Assembly: GCA_903924805.1 (NCBI GenBank)
Contig: CAIYCZ010000147.1
Coordinates: 1 to 7,987, forward strand
Reading direction: 5' to 3'
DNA length: 7,987 nucleotides
DNA from: an uncultured delta proteobacterium
Lineage (GTDB): Bacteria; Desulfobacterota; WTBG01; CAIYCZ01
This document shows positions 1-6,099 of this stretch, piece after piece; within the stretch, counting starts at the first letter, position 1, and every line of letters starts with the position of its first letter. Both the position numbers and the translations under genes were made by a program. Below the pieces are notes generated by a model. That model was not told the DNA's origin, ran no database searches, and worked only from the letters and a program-made list of their open reading frames with translations.

Positions 1-60
1 CCTTTGAAAAAGGGGAGAATTTTCTTCCCCCTTTACAAAAGGGGGATTGAGGGGGATTTT
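1..60. repeat. G-run/C-run hairpin repeat downstream of the phosphoglycerate mutase gene
   Basis: A stem of 8 perfect base pairs is formed by CCCCCTTT (27-34) and AAAGGGGG (38-45) around a 3-base loop. A second, imperfect pairing joins GGGGAGAA (13-20) with the TTCTTCCCC segment (22-30). The word GGGGGATT occurs twice in direct orientation (41-48 and 51-58). The element lies just past the stop of the minus-strand mutase gene, so it could act as its terminator. However, no clean U-tract follows the stem in that direction. The layout resembles the dispersed intergenic GGGGGATT elements common in several bacterial phyla. It may extend left of the window. Confidence 0.5.
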
Positions 61-119
61 TTATGGCCCCGTGTATATTCTGAGAGATAAATTCTCAGCT
101 ATATATGCGTTGGAATCTA

Positions 120-1334
120 TCAACTTTCAGCTTTGATAAATCTATCCATAAGTTCCCAGCCGTCTTTTATAAACAGTCCGCTCTGCCCGGCATCCTTCTC
201 GGTGAACCGCCGGGAAGCGTTTTTACGCATGCTCCTGTCCGTTGAGCTGAACAGCGCAAACGGCACCGGATCAGCGGAGTGGGTCTTCAGGGAGATTGGC
301 GTCGGGTGGTCAGGCAACACCAGCACCCGGTAATCAGTGAACGCTTCCTGCAAACCTTCCAGTATCAGTTTTACCACACGGCCGTCAAAATCCTCTATTG
401 CCTGTATTTTCTCATCAATGTTTCCCTTGTGGGCAGCTTCATCCGGGGCCTCCACGTGCAGGTAAACAAAATCAACCGACGTGAGCGCCTCGAGGGCGGC
501 ACGGGCTTTTCCTTCATAGTTTGTATCAAGGTATCCGGTAGCGCCCGGCACGCTGATCGGGCTCAGCCCTGCACAGATGCCCAGCCCCTTTACCAGATCA
601 ACTGCAGAAATTACTGAGCCGGAAAGCCCGTATTTTTCTTTGAATGTGGGAACCTTGAGCGCTCTGCCCTGCCCCCAGAGCCATATCGCATTGGCAGGAT
701 GCAATCCCTGCTCAATCTTCACACGATTAACGGAAAGGGAGGATACTATTTCCTGTGCTCTGTACATCAGCTCAAGCAGTTTTGCTGACCCCTCTCCCCG
801 CGGGAGGTAGTCCGCAATCTTCCTGCCGGATATGTCATGGGGCGGCGTCGTTTCCATCTTATCCAGCCCGTTTCTCCACACCACCAGATGCCGGTAGCTC
901 ACGCCACGATAAAATGTGATGTCGGCAGAATCAAGCTCCAGTTTCAGTGCTTCAATAATGGTCTGTGCATCCTCCGTGGAAATGTGGCCTGCACTGTAAT
1001 CTTCCATGCAGAGATCATCATCCTGACCTGATAAGGTAACCAGGTTGCAGCGAAACGCAACGTCATTGCTGCCCAGCGCCACGCCGATGCTTGCCGCCTC
1101 AATGGGAGCTCTTCCGGTGTAATAGAGCGAGGGGTTGTATCCCATGACCGACAGGTTTGCCACGTCACTGCCGGGCGGCATATTGTCAGGGATGGTTTTT
1201 ACCAGCCCGATTTCTCCCCTTTGAGCTATGGAATCCATGAACGGCGTACGGCTTAACTGCAGCGGAGTTCTGCCGCCCCTTTCTGCAAGCGGGTAATCTG
1301 ACATGCCGTCCCCAAGAAGAACCACATGTTTCAT
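120..1334 (-). CDS. apgM: Cofactor-independent phosphoglycerate mutase, archaeal type (or alternative homoserine kinase)
   Basis: This is a 404-residue cytosolic enzyme of the alkaline-phosphatase/metalloenzyme superfamily. Visible landmarks are LGDGMSDYP (residues 7-15, metal-binding Asp9), PPGSDVANLSVMGY (53-66, probable nucleophile Ser56), YTGRAPIEAAS (72-82), EAPDEAAHKG (295-304, metal ligands Asp298 and His302), LPDHPTP (340-346) and His352. All expected metal and catalytic residues are present, so it should be active. The family interconverts 3- and 2-phosphoglycerate. However, bacterial members of this roughly 400-residue subgroup are also proposed or shown to be homoserine kinases in genomes lacking ThrB, usually beside threonine genes; none is visible here. 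The segment GATGYLDTNYEGKA (264-277) is typical of that bacterial clade. The ATG start sits exactly at the first beta strand and has only a weak SD (GGTG, about 7 bases upstream). It is divergent from ino1. The superfamily is certain; the substrate is not. Confidence 0.88.
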   Translation of the reverse strand: MKHVVLLGDGMSDYPLAERGGRTPLQLSRTPFMDSIAQRGEIGLVKTIPDNMPPGSDVANLSVMGYNPSLYYTGRAPIEAASIGVALGSNDVAFRCNLVTLSGQDDDLCMEDYSAGHISTEDAQTIIEALKLELDSADITFYRGVSYRHLVVWRNGLDKMETTPPHDISGRKIADYLPRGEGSAKLLELMYRAQEIVSSLSVNRVKIEQGLHPANAIWLWGQGRALKVPTFKEKYGLSGSVISAVDLVKGLGICAGLSPISVPGATGYLDTNYEGKARAALEALTSVDFVYLHVEAPDEAAHKGNIDEKIQAIEDFDGRVVKLILEGLQEAFTDYRVLVLPDHPTPISLKTHSADPVPFALFSSTDRSMRKNASRRFTEKDAGQSGLFIKDGWELMDRFIKAES

Positions 1335-1520
1335 AATGACACCAGATTTTCAGGTTTTAATTATGTGCTATTAAGGTTTGTTTGGAATTTAGATATTCGG
1401 ATTTAGAGCGCATGGAGACCGTTGCGAGATATTACGCGAGCGTAGCCTGTTTGTCAACAGCACTCTACCACGTGCCAAATCAAAACATATCCTGGAACTG
1501 ATAGCGCAGGATTTTCATTA

Positions 1521-1580
1521 TTGACACACAATGCACGATTGGTGTACGTTGACTACTTACAAGAGTAGTTTTGTATATAT
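1521..1580 (+). promoter_or_regulatory. Candidate promoter region and dyad upstream of ino1
   Basis: A perfect -35 box TTGACA lies at 1521-1526, but only a poor -10 follows at normal spacing (TGTACG, 1543-1548). A second -35-like TTGACT (1549-1554) precedes TATATA (1574-1579) with a long 19-base spacer. A perfect 6-bp dyad, ACTACT (1552-1557) and AGTAGT (1564-1569) with a 6-base loop, is followed by TTTT. It overlaps the second -35 and could be an operator or a small attenuating hairpin. Which element drives ino1 cannot be decided by eye. Confidence 0.35.
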
Positions 1581-1588
1581 TCATGCTC

Positions 1589-1606
1589 AGGAGGTTACCA
1601 ACAGTG
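1589..1606 (+). promoter_or_regulatory. Shine-Dalgarno that fixes the ino1 start at GTG 1604
   Basis: A full AGGAGG at 1589-1594 is followed after 9 bases by GTG at 1604-1606. The longer reading from TTG at 1571, and the ATG at 1583, both lie upstream of this SD and have none of their own. The GTG is therefore the start. Confidence 0.85.
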
Positions 1607-2938
1607 AAGTCGGACAAGGTCCGGAAAAAGGATACGATTGAACCAGCACAGGGGAAGCTTGGCGTACTGATACCAGGCATTGGCGGGGCAGTGGCTACTA
1701 CGTTTATGGCCGGTGTTGAAGCGATAAAGAATAAAATGGCACTGCCGATAGGATCTCTGACCCAGATGGGAACTGTCCGGCTCGGCAAAAGAACGGAAAA
1801 CCGCGTCCCCTATATAAAAGATTTCATAACCCTTGCGAGCCTTGATGATATGGTCTTTGCCGGCTGGGACATTTTCGACGATAACTGCCTGACAGCCGCA
1901 CAGAAGGCAAAGGTGCTTGAAAAAGATTTGATCGAGCGGCTGCGCCCGTTTCTCAGCCGGATTTCCCCGATGAAGGGGGTGTATAACAGGCAGTATCTGA
2001 AAAATCTTGAGGGCACCCATATAAAGGCCGGAAAAAATTACATGGACCTTGCCAGTGCCCTGAAAGACGATATCCAGACTTTTACCAAAAACAACGCCAT
2101 AGACCGGTGCGTAATGGTATGGTGCGCAAGCACAGAAACCTACCTGCAGCCGGCACCGGTTCACCAGAGCATAGCGGCGTTTGAGCAGGGGCTGAAGGAG
2201 AACAGCCCCCACATATCACCAAGCATGATCTACGCGTATGCTGCAATCACCAGCGGCGTACCGTTTGTCAATGGCGCTCCGAATCTTACCGTGGACATAC
2301 CTGCCCTGAATGAATTGTCGAAAAAACATGGCGTTCCCATTGCCGGCAAAGACTTTAAGACCGGCCAGACCCTGATGAAAACGATAATAGGGCCGGGCCT
2401 CAAATCACGCCTCCTGGGTCTTGAAGGGTGGTATTCAACAAACATCCTCGGCAACCGTGACGGCCAGGTGCTGGAAGACCCCGGCTCATTTAAAACCAAG
2501 GAGGAAAGCAAGCTTTCGGTTCTGGAACATATTCTTCAGCCGGACCTGTATCCCGACCTTTACAAGGATTTCTATCATAAGGTAGCCATAAACTATTATC
2601 CGCCGCGCGGTGATAACAAGGAAGGATGGGATTGCATCGATATTTTCGGCTGGCTTGGTTACCCCATGCAGATTAAAATAAACTTTCTCTGCAGGGACAG
2701 CATACTTGCAGCTCCCCTGGTTCTTGACCTGGTACTGTTTGTTGATTTTGCAAAGCGGGCCGGACTCAGCGGCATTCAGGAATGGCTCTCCTTCTATTTT
2801 AAAAGCCCCATGGTTGCGCCGGGACTCTATCCTGAGCATGACCTTTTTATTCAGCTCACGAAACTGAAAAATACCCTGCGGTTTCTAATGGACGAAGAAC
2901 TTATCACCCACCTCGGGCTCGAGTATTACATGGACTAA
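1604..2938 (+). CDS. ino1: Inositol-3-phosphate synthase (myo-inositol-1-phosphate synthase)
   Basis: This enzyme performs NAD-dependent isomerisation of D-glucose 6-phosphate to 1D-myo-inositol 3-phosphate, the first step of inositol synthesis, in the cytosol. The 444-residue protein begins with a basic tail, then the Rossmann strand and NAD loop KLGVLIPGIGGAVATT (18-33). GSLTQMGTVRLGKR (50-63) and DDMVFAGWDIFDDN (81-94) are typical of this family. GKDFKTGQT (248-256), the TNILGNRDG loop (279-287), the Lys-rich KTKEESK (297-303) and the CRDSILAAPLVLDL segment (363-376) match the synthase catalytic domain. Length is normal for prokaryotic members, shorter than the roughly 530-residue eukaryotic enzymes. 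The GTG start is chosen because of the AGGAGG 9 bases upstream. Inositol phosphate in bacteria feeds phosphatidylinositol, inositol-based thiols or di-inositol-phosphate solutes; no downstream gene for any of these is in the window, so the end product is unknown. Confidence 0.95.
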   Translation: MKSDKVRKKDTIEPAQGKLGVLIPGIGGAVATTFMAGVEAIKNKMALPIGSLTQMGTVRLGKRTENRVPYIKDFITLASLDDMVFAGWDIFDDNCLTAAQKAKVLEKDLIERLRPFLSRISPMKGVYNRQYLKNLEGTHIKAGKNYMDLASALKDDIQTFTKNNAIDRCVMVWCASTETYLQPAPVHQSIAAFEQGLKENSPHISPSMIYAYAAITSGVPFVNGAPNLTVDIPALNELSKKHGVPIAGKDFKTGQTLMKTIIGPGLKSRLLGLEGWYSTNILGNRDGQVLEDPGSFKTKEESKLSVLEHILQPDLYPDLYKDFYHKVAINYYPPRGDNKEGWDCIDIFGWLGYPMQIKINFLCRDSILAAPLVLDLVLFVDFAKRAGLSGIQEWLSFYFKSPMVAPGLYPEHDLFIQLTKLKNTLRFLMDEELITHLGLEYYMD

Positions 2939-3194
2939 ATTTCTTACAAATAGGGAAAGAAAAATTAAAAATCTGGAGCTCAAGAAATCAGGAAATTTTT
3001 GTTTTTACCTTTGTGAGTTCCTCAAGTTCCAAATTCAATCTTCTTTGTTCCTTTTTTAGTCTTTGCGGTTAACTTTGATTCCGGCTTGTCCGGGTTAGGA
3101 TTTAGAAATTAAAACTAATGTCTTTGTCTGAATCATCGTATTCTCTCATCATTCCTCAGGGGGATAACACTTAATCTACAAGGGGGCAGTGATC
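2939..3194. other. AT-rich intergenic spacer between ino1 and pfkA, including the pfkA SD
   Basis: This 256-base spacer is AT-rich and contains no convincing ORF. A weak A/T-only pairing follows ino1 (TTTCTT at 2940-2945 with AAGAAA just downstream), but there is no clear intrinsic terminator. A short CCGG-N5-CCGG dyad lies at 3081-3093. The word GGATTTAGA at 3098-3106 also occurs at 1399-1407 in the apgM/ino1 spacer. Two AGGGGG runs lie near the end (3158-3163 and 3181-3186). The second is the pfkA SD. I could not identify a convincing promoter. Confidence 0.5.
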
Positions 3195-4295
3195 ATGCCA
3201 GAGCTAACAATTAAAAAAATAGGGATTCTGACTGGAGGCGGTGATTGCCCGGGACTAAATGCTGTCATCAGGGCAGCAGTTAAAACGGCAATCATCCAGT
3301 ACGGCTGGAAGGTAATCGGCATTGAGGACGGTTTTGAAGGCCTGCTGCTTGACGGAAAAACCAGGCCGCTGCTGTTTGACAATGTCAAGGGGATACTGGC
3401 GCGGGGCGGTACCATACTGGGGTCTTCCAACCGGGGCAATCCGTTTGAATACAAGTTCAAGGAGGGAGGCAAAGTAATCGTGGAAGACCGCTCTCCCCTG
3501 CTGATGGATAAATTGCGCGCCCTTGAAATAGATGCATTAGTGGTCATCGGCGGGGATGGAACCCTGTCCATCGCTGACCGGCTTTTCAAAATGGGTGTCC
3601 CGCTGGTGGGGGTGCCCAAGACCATTGATAATGACCTCGCATCCACGGATGTCACGTTTGGCTTTGACACCGCCGTTAACACCGCAACTGAAGCGATTGA
3701 TAAAATCCGCACCACCGGAGAGAGCCACCACCGGGTGATGATTGTGGAAGTCATGGGCCGATACACCGGCTGGATCGCCCTGCAGGCGGGTGTTGCAAGC
3801 GGCGCGGATATCATACTCATACCCGAGATACCGTTTAAGATAGAAAAAATTTGTGAGGTCATAAATGAGCGGGTCAAAACCGGGCGCAACGCAACCATTG
3901 TTGTTGTCGCTGAAGGGGCAAAGCCTGAAGGGGGCGATATGGCGGTAAAAATGGTAGTGGAAGAGAGCCATGACCCGATCCGCCTGGGCGGCATTGGAGA
4001 CATGCTTGCTGATAAGATTTCCCGCGAGATTCACCTTGAAACCCGGGTAACGGTACTCGGGCACATCCAGCGCGGCGGTGTCCCCAGCGCATTTGACCGC
4101 ACCCTGGCAACCAGGCTCGGAGTTGCTGCTGTGGACGTGCTGGCAGCAGGCGGCTCCGGCAGAATGGTGTGCCTGCGGGCAACCCATATTGACTCGGTTA
4201 CACTTGAAGACGCGGTAAAACAGCTGAAAAAGGTGCCCCCGGATGGGGAAGTGGTAAAGTCAGCACAATCAATAGGCGTGAGTTTCGGGAAATAA
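3195..4295 (+). CDS. pfkA: 6-phosphofructokinase
   Basis: This enzyme phosphorylates fructose 6-phosphate to fructose 1,6-bisphosphate, the committed step of glycolysis, in the cytosol. The 366-residue protein shows the phosphoryl-donor loop ILTGGGDCPGLN (11-22), GGDGT (119-123), the catalytic PKTIDND (141-147, base Asp145), the substrate motif VEVMGRYTG (184-192) and GHIQRGG (289-295). It is longer than the roughly 320-residue E. coli PfkA. The donor signature is mixed. Gly122 matches E. coli Gly104, which favours ATP, whereas Lys142 replaces Gly124, as in pyrophosphate-dependent enzymes and in some ATP-dependent relatives. ATP use is the more likely reading, but pyrophosphate cannot be excluded. 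ATG at 3195 is preferred over GTG at 3189 because AGGGGG (3181-3186) ends 8 bases before it and only 2 bases before the GTG. ino1, which competes for hexose phosphate, lies upstream in the same direction. Confidence 0.95.
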   Translation: MPELTIKKIGILTGGGDCPGLNAVIRAAVKTAIIQYGWKVIGIEDGFEGLLLDGKTRPLLFDNVKGILARGGTILGSSNRGNPFEYKFKEGGKVIVEDRSPLLMDKLRALEIDALVVIGGDGTLSIADRLFKMGVPLVGVPKTIDNDLASTDVTFGFDTAVNTATEAIDKIRTTGESHHRVMIVEVMGRYTGWIALQAGVASGADIILIPEIPFKIEKICEVINERVKTGRNATIVVVAEGAKPEGGDMAVKMVVEESHDPIRLGGIGDMLADKISREIHLETRVTVLGHIQRGGVPSAFDRTLATRLGVAAVDVLAAGGSGRMVCLRATHIDSVTLEDAVKQLKKVPPDGEVVKSAQSIGVSFGK

Positions 4296-4300
4296 AAAAT

Positions 4301-4322
4301 AAAGCTGATAGCTTTTAGCTTT
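4301..4322 (+). terminator. Weak hairpin after pfkA
   Basis: AAAGCT (4301-4306), GAT and AGCTTT (4310-4315) form a perfect 6-bp stem with a 3-base loop. It begins five bases after the pfkA stop. AGCTTT recurs at 4317-4322 and could pair instead. The stem is AT-rich and short, with only a broken T-run after it, so any termination would be partial and read-through into the next gene is plausible. Confidence 0.35.
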
Positions 4323-4341
4323 CTAATTAAAGGGGGATGCG

Positions 4342-5310
4342 CTGGATAGAAAAAAGATTTATCAGGTTATTCAGTCCCAGACAGCGGGGAAGAGAATCCT
4401 TTTGATCGGCTCATCAGGAAATATCGGCCGCAGAGCGCTCAAGTGCCTCATTGATTATGGCACAGCAGATTCTATCACCGCTTTCGACAAAAATCCTCCC
4501 AGGGAACAGTCTCTGCCCGGTCATGTGAAGGTGATGAGCGGCAGTCAGGCAGACATCACCAACTCCGACGCCGTATATGCGGCAGTAAAGGGGAACGATA
4601 CCGTGATGTGTGCCATCGGTGTCCCGCGCTTTACCCCGCCCGGGGAAAAAAAGCTCACCCCCTTTGAAATTGAAGAAAACGGCATACAGCATGTCGTCAG
4701 CGCATCCAGGGGCGATGGCGGGGTAAACCATATTATTTATATCAGTGCTCTGGGAGTAGCGCGGGGAGACAAAATTCCCTCCTTTCACCTGAATCACCTG
4801 GCAAAGAAAAAGGCAGAGGCTATTCTGATAAACTCTTCAATCGACTACACCATACTCCGGCCTTCCGGCTACTTTTTTGACTTCAGAGACCTTCTTGCCG
4901 CAGCAGTATCAGACAGGTACAAGATAGTTGAGAACGGCAGCGGGCGGGTCCAGCCGATTCACCAGGATACTATGTCTGAAATTTTCTGTGCCTCAGTCGG
5001 GAATGCACAGGCCAAAAACAAGATAATTGCCGTTGGCGGTCCCGAGGTTTTCTCCTATAGAGAAATTGCCGGAGTATTTTCCCGTGTGCTCAAAAAAGAG
5101 GTTACGCCCGTAAGCCTTACCCCCGCACAATTTAAAAAGGAATACTTCAACAGCGATGTGGTTCTATTCAGGGCAACCTCTGACAGCATTCTTGAGGAGG
5201 AAGGTCTGGAGAAAATGCAGAAGATTTTTCCCTGCCTTGAGCTTTCGCGGATGGAAGACTACCTCAATAATCCCGATGACCCGATGCTGAAGGCGTATTT
5301 TAAAAATTAA
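4342..5310 (+). CDS. Atypical SDR / NmrA-like NAD(P)-binding protein
   Basis: This is a Rossmann-fold protein of the atypical short-chain dehydrogenase group; its substrate is unknown. Numbering from CTG 4342, a beta strand KRILLIGSSGNIGRR (17-31) carries the dinucleotide loop GSSGNIG. It is followed by the second-strand acidic residue region AFDKNPP, CAIGVPRF (90-97), IIYISALG (131-138), HLAKKKAEAIL (152-162) and YTILRPSGYFFDF (169-181). A C-terminal helical part follows. The classical YxxxK active site is absent, as in NmrA-like regulators and isomerase- or reductase-like relatives. The start is odd. TTG 4402 would cut away most of beta strand 1, and no ATG, GTG or TTG lies in frame upstream before the stop at 4324. 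CTG 4342 has AGGGGG (4331-4336) 5 bases upstream and keeps the fold intact, giving 322 residues. An unresolved frameshift is the alternative. It lies 46 bases after pfkA on the same strand and may be co-transcribed. Confidence 0.82.
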   Translation: MDRKKIYQVIQSQTAGKRILLIGSSGNIGRRALKCLIDYGTADSITAFDKNPPREQSLPGHVKVMSGSQADITNSDAVYAAVKGNDTVMCAIGVPRFTPPGEKKLTPFEIEENGIQHVVSASRGDGGVNHIIYISALGVARGDKIPSFHLNHLAKKKAEAILINSSIDYTILRPSGYFFDFRDLLAAAVSDRYKIVENGSGRVQPIHQDTMSEIFCASVGNAQAKNKIIAVGGPEVFSYREIAGVFSRVLKKEVTPVSLTPAQFKKEYFNSDVVLFRATSDSILEEEGLEKMQKIFPCLELSRMEDYLNNPDDPMLKAYFKN

Positions 5311-5328
5311 ATGGAGTACCGGTCAATA

Positions 5329-5398
5329 GGTGAATAGGTGCATATCTAACTACTCACCTTTTGGCCTTGTTACCGATTAACCCATCAACCGATTCACC
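5329..5398. repeat. Imperfect inverted repeat between convergent genes
   Basis: GGTGAATAGGTGCAT (5329-5343) is complementary at 12 of 15 positions to ATCAACCGATTCACC (5384-5398). Related half-words (CTCACC, ACCGATTAACCC) lie between. The SDR gene and the minus-strand membrane-protein gene converge here, so the dyad could help terminate both transcripts. It lacks a U-tract, and it could equally be a decayed dispersed repeat. Confidence 0.35.
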
Positions 5399-5404
5399 GA
5401 CTCA

Positions 5405-5773
5405 TTATATCCACGACAGCACCGCAGTCCCCAGAATAATCGCGATAATGCCTGCCAACCGGTATGTCTGCTCTGATGCGGTATCAAGGAACCAGGATAA
5501 AAGCCTATCGGCACGCTTTTGCGGGTTAAAAATAAACAGGCACCCCTTGCCGATTGCAAGTATCCCGAGAACAGTAATAAACCAGAAAGCCGTGCTCTGA
5601 TATGCCCCGACAATCAGGAGTGCACCAATAGTAATGGGGATGATGGAAAGAAGGCTGCTATCAACACCGCGCAGCGTTTTTCTGAAAAATGCCCTGCTCT
5701 CCTGTGAATAAAGCACCAGACATGTCCCTCCGCCAATCCACAAAAAGCTGATGAGGTAAAGAACCCATTTCAT
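5405..5773 (-). CDS. Small four-helix integral membrane protein, function unknown
   Basis: I do not recognise a named family. The 122-residue protein has four predicted membrane helices at about residues 3-22, 39-57, 61-83 and 104-122. A basic and polar loop (SRAFFRKTLRG, 26-36) separates the first two, and a second one (NPQKRADRLLSW, 83-94) separates helices 3 and 4. By the positive-inside rule both loops should be cytoplasmic, with both termini outside; this is inference. The protein ends directly in the last helix (VLSWI). No enzyme motif or metal ligand cluster is visible. The start is set at ATG 5773-5771, because AAAGGA lies 9 bases upstream on the minus strand; an upstream ATG at 5812 would add a non-hydrophobic tail with no SD. 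It runs opposite to all neighbours except apgM and is probably a single-gene unit. Confidence 0.75.
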   Translation of the reverse strand: MKWVLYLISFLWIGGGTCLVLYSQESRAFFRKTLRGVDSSLLSIIPITIGALLIVGAYQSTAFWFITVLGILAIGKGCLFIFNPQKRADRLLSWFLDTASEQTYRLAGIIAIILGTAVLSWI

Positions 5774-5829
5774 AGCAACCCATCCTTTCTGCTGATATTC
5801 CCAACAAAGCACAAAGCTAATTTTTTAAA

Positions 5830-5849
5830 TAGCTGGTAGCTCTCAGCTA
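5830..5849. repeat. TAGCTG dyad
   Basis: TAGCTG (5830-5835) and CAGCTA (5844-5849) form a perfect 6-bp inverted repeat around an 8-base loop that contains another TAGCT. It lies in the leader or promoter side of the minus-strand membrane-protein gene. It shares the AGCTGrTAGCT word with the hairpin after pfkA (4303-4313), which suggests a small dispersed intergenic motif family. Confidence 0.4.
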
Positions 5850-5883
5850 CTTATTTCTCTGTACTTATTTGATTAATAAAGTT

Positions 5884-5913
5884 CCTCTCTGCTGTCAATA
5901 TAAAACAGAGGGG
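5884..5913. repeat. 8-bp hairpin in the divergent spacer
   Basis: CCTCTCTG (5884-5891) pairs with CAGAGGGG (5906-5913), with one G-U pair in the + strand RNA, around a 14-base loop. The loop contains TGTCAA (5893-5898), which reads TTGACA on the minus strand. It could therefore be a -35 box for the membrane-protein gene, although no good -10 follows at standard spacing. Its role is unknown. Confidence 0.3.
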
Positions 5914-5927
5914 CAGAATCAAATCAC

Positions 5928-5956
5928 TTGACATACCATGCCGCACAATATATTAT
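5928..5956 (+). promoter_or_regulatory. Strong sigma-70-type promoter upstream of the cysteine-rich gene
   Basis: TTGACA (5928-5933) and TATTAT (5951-5956) are separated by exactly 17 bases. This matches the -35 consensus at six of six positions and the -10 consensus at five of six. Transcription would start near 5963, giving a leader of about 137 bases before the ATG at 6100. It is the clearest promoter in the window and is directly abutted by the TGAC/GTCA half-site cluster. Confidence 0.7.
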
Positions 5957-5988
5957 GACCAGGGTCACGTAAGTGTGACTTAGGTCAA
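5956..5988 (+). promoter_or_regulatory. Clustered TGAC/GTCA half-sites with an FNR/DNR-like box
   Basis: Three overlapping dyads are stacked here: TGACC-AG-GGTCA (5956-5967), GTCAC-N6-GTGAC (5964-5979) and GTGAC-TTAG-GTCAA (5975-5988). The last reads TTGAC-CTAA-GTCAC on the other strand. It is close to the TTGAC-N4-GTCAA type bound by FNR/CRP-family regulators such as DNR and NnrR. Placed at and just after the predicted start site near 5963, it would suit repression of that promoter. Measured from a weaker TGTAAC -10 (6011-6016), the FNR-like dyad centre falls at about -41.5, a classic activation position. Which applies is inference. Confidence 0.5.
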
Positions 5989-6061
5989 ATCTGTGGCATA
6001 AAGGGTTGTATGTAACAGATATAACTTTTAATGCAATGGGGTAGCCTGCTGCCTCCATATG

Positions 6062-6070
6062 TGTTATAAA
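6062..6070 (+). promoter_or_regulatory. Possible extended -10 promoter
   Basis: TGTTATAAA (6062-6070) fits the extended -10 pattern TGnTATAAT at all but the last base. No -35 box is visible at 17 bases upstream, as is allowed for extended -10 promoters. It would start near 6077, giving a leader of about 23 bases that still includes the SD AGGGAGG (6085-6091). Confidence 0.35.
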
Positions 6071-6099
6071 CTATTAGTAGCGAAAGGGAGGATATCAGA

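Noticed and set aside
1571..1603. N-terminal extension of ino1 from TTG 1571 or ATG 1583
   Set aside because: The AGGAGG at 1589-1594 lies inside this stretch and points to GTG 1604. The extra residues have no match to the family's N-terminus.
1595..2212. Minus-strand open frame antisense to ino1
   Set aside because: It has no domain or SD and lies opposite highly conserved ino1 coding sequence.
3075..3110. Intrinsic terminator at CCGG-N5-CCGG after ino1
   Set aside because: The stem is only 4 bp and no T-run follows it on either strand.
3176..4003. Long minus-strand open frame antisense to pfkA
   Set aside because: It is Ser/Pro/Thr-rich with no recognisable domain and fully overlaps a well-supported gene; it is a shadow of pfkA codon use.
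4402..4404. TTG 4402 as the SDR start
   Set aside because: It would begin inside the first Rossmann strand, losing residues KRIL, and has no SD.
5964..6099. Riboswitch in the leader of the cysteine-rich gene
   Set aside because: The leader is about 137 bases but I recognise no conserved riboswitch core. The dyads look like protein-binding sites instead.
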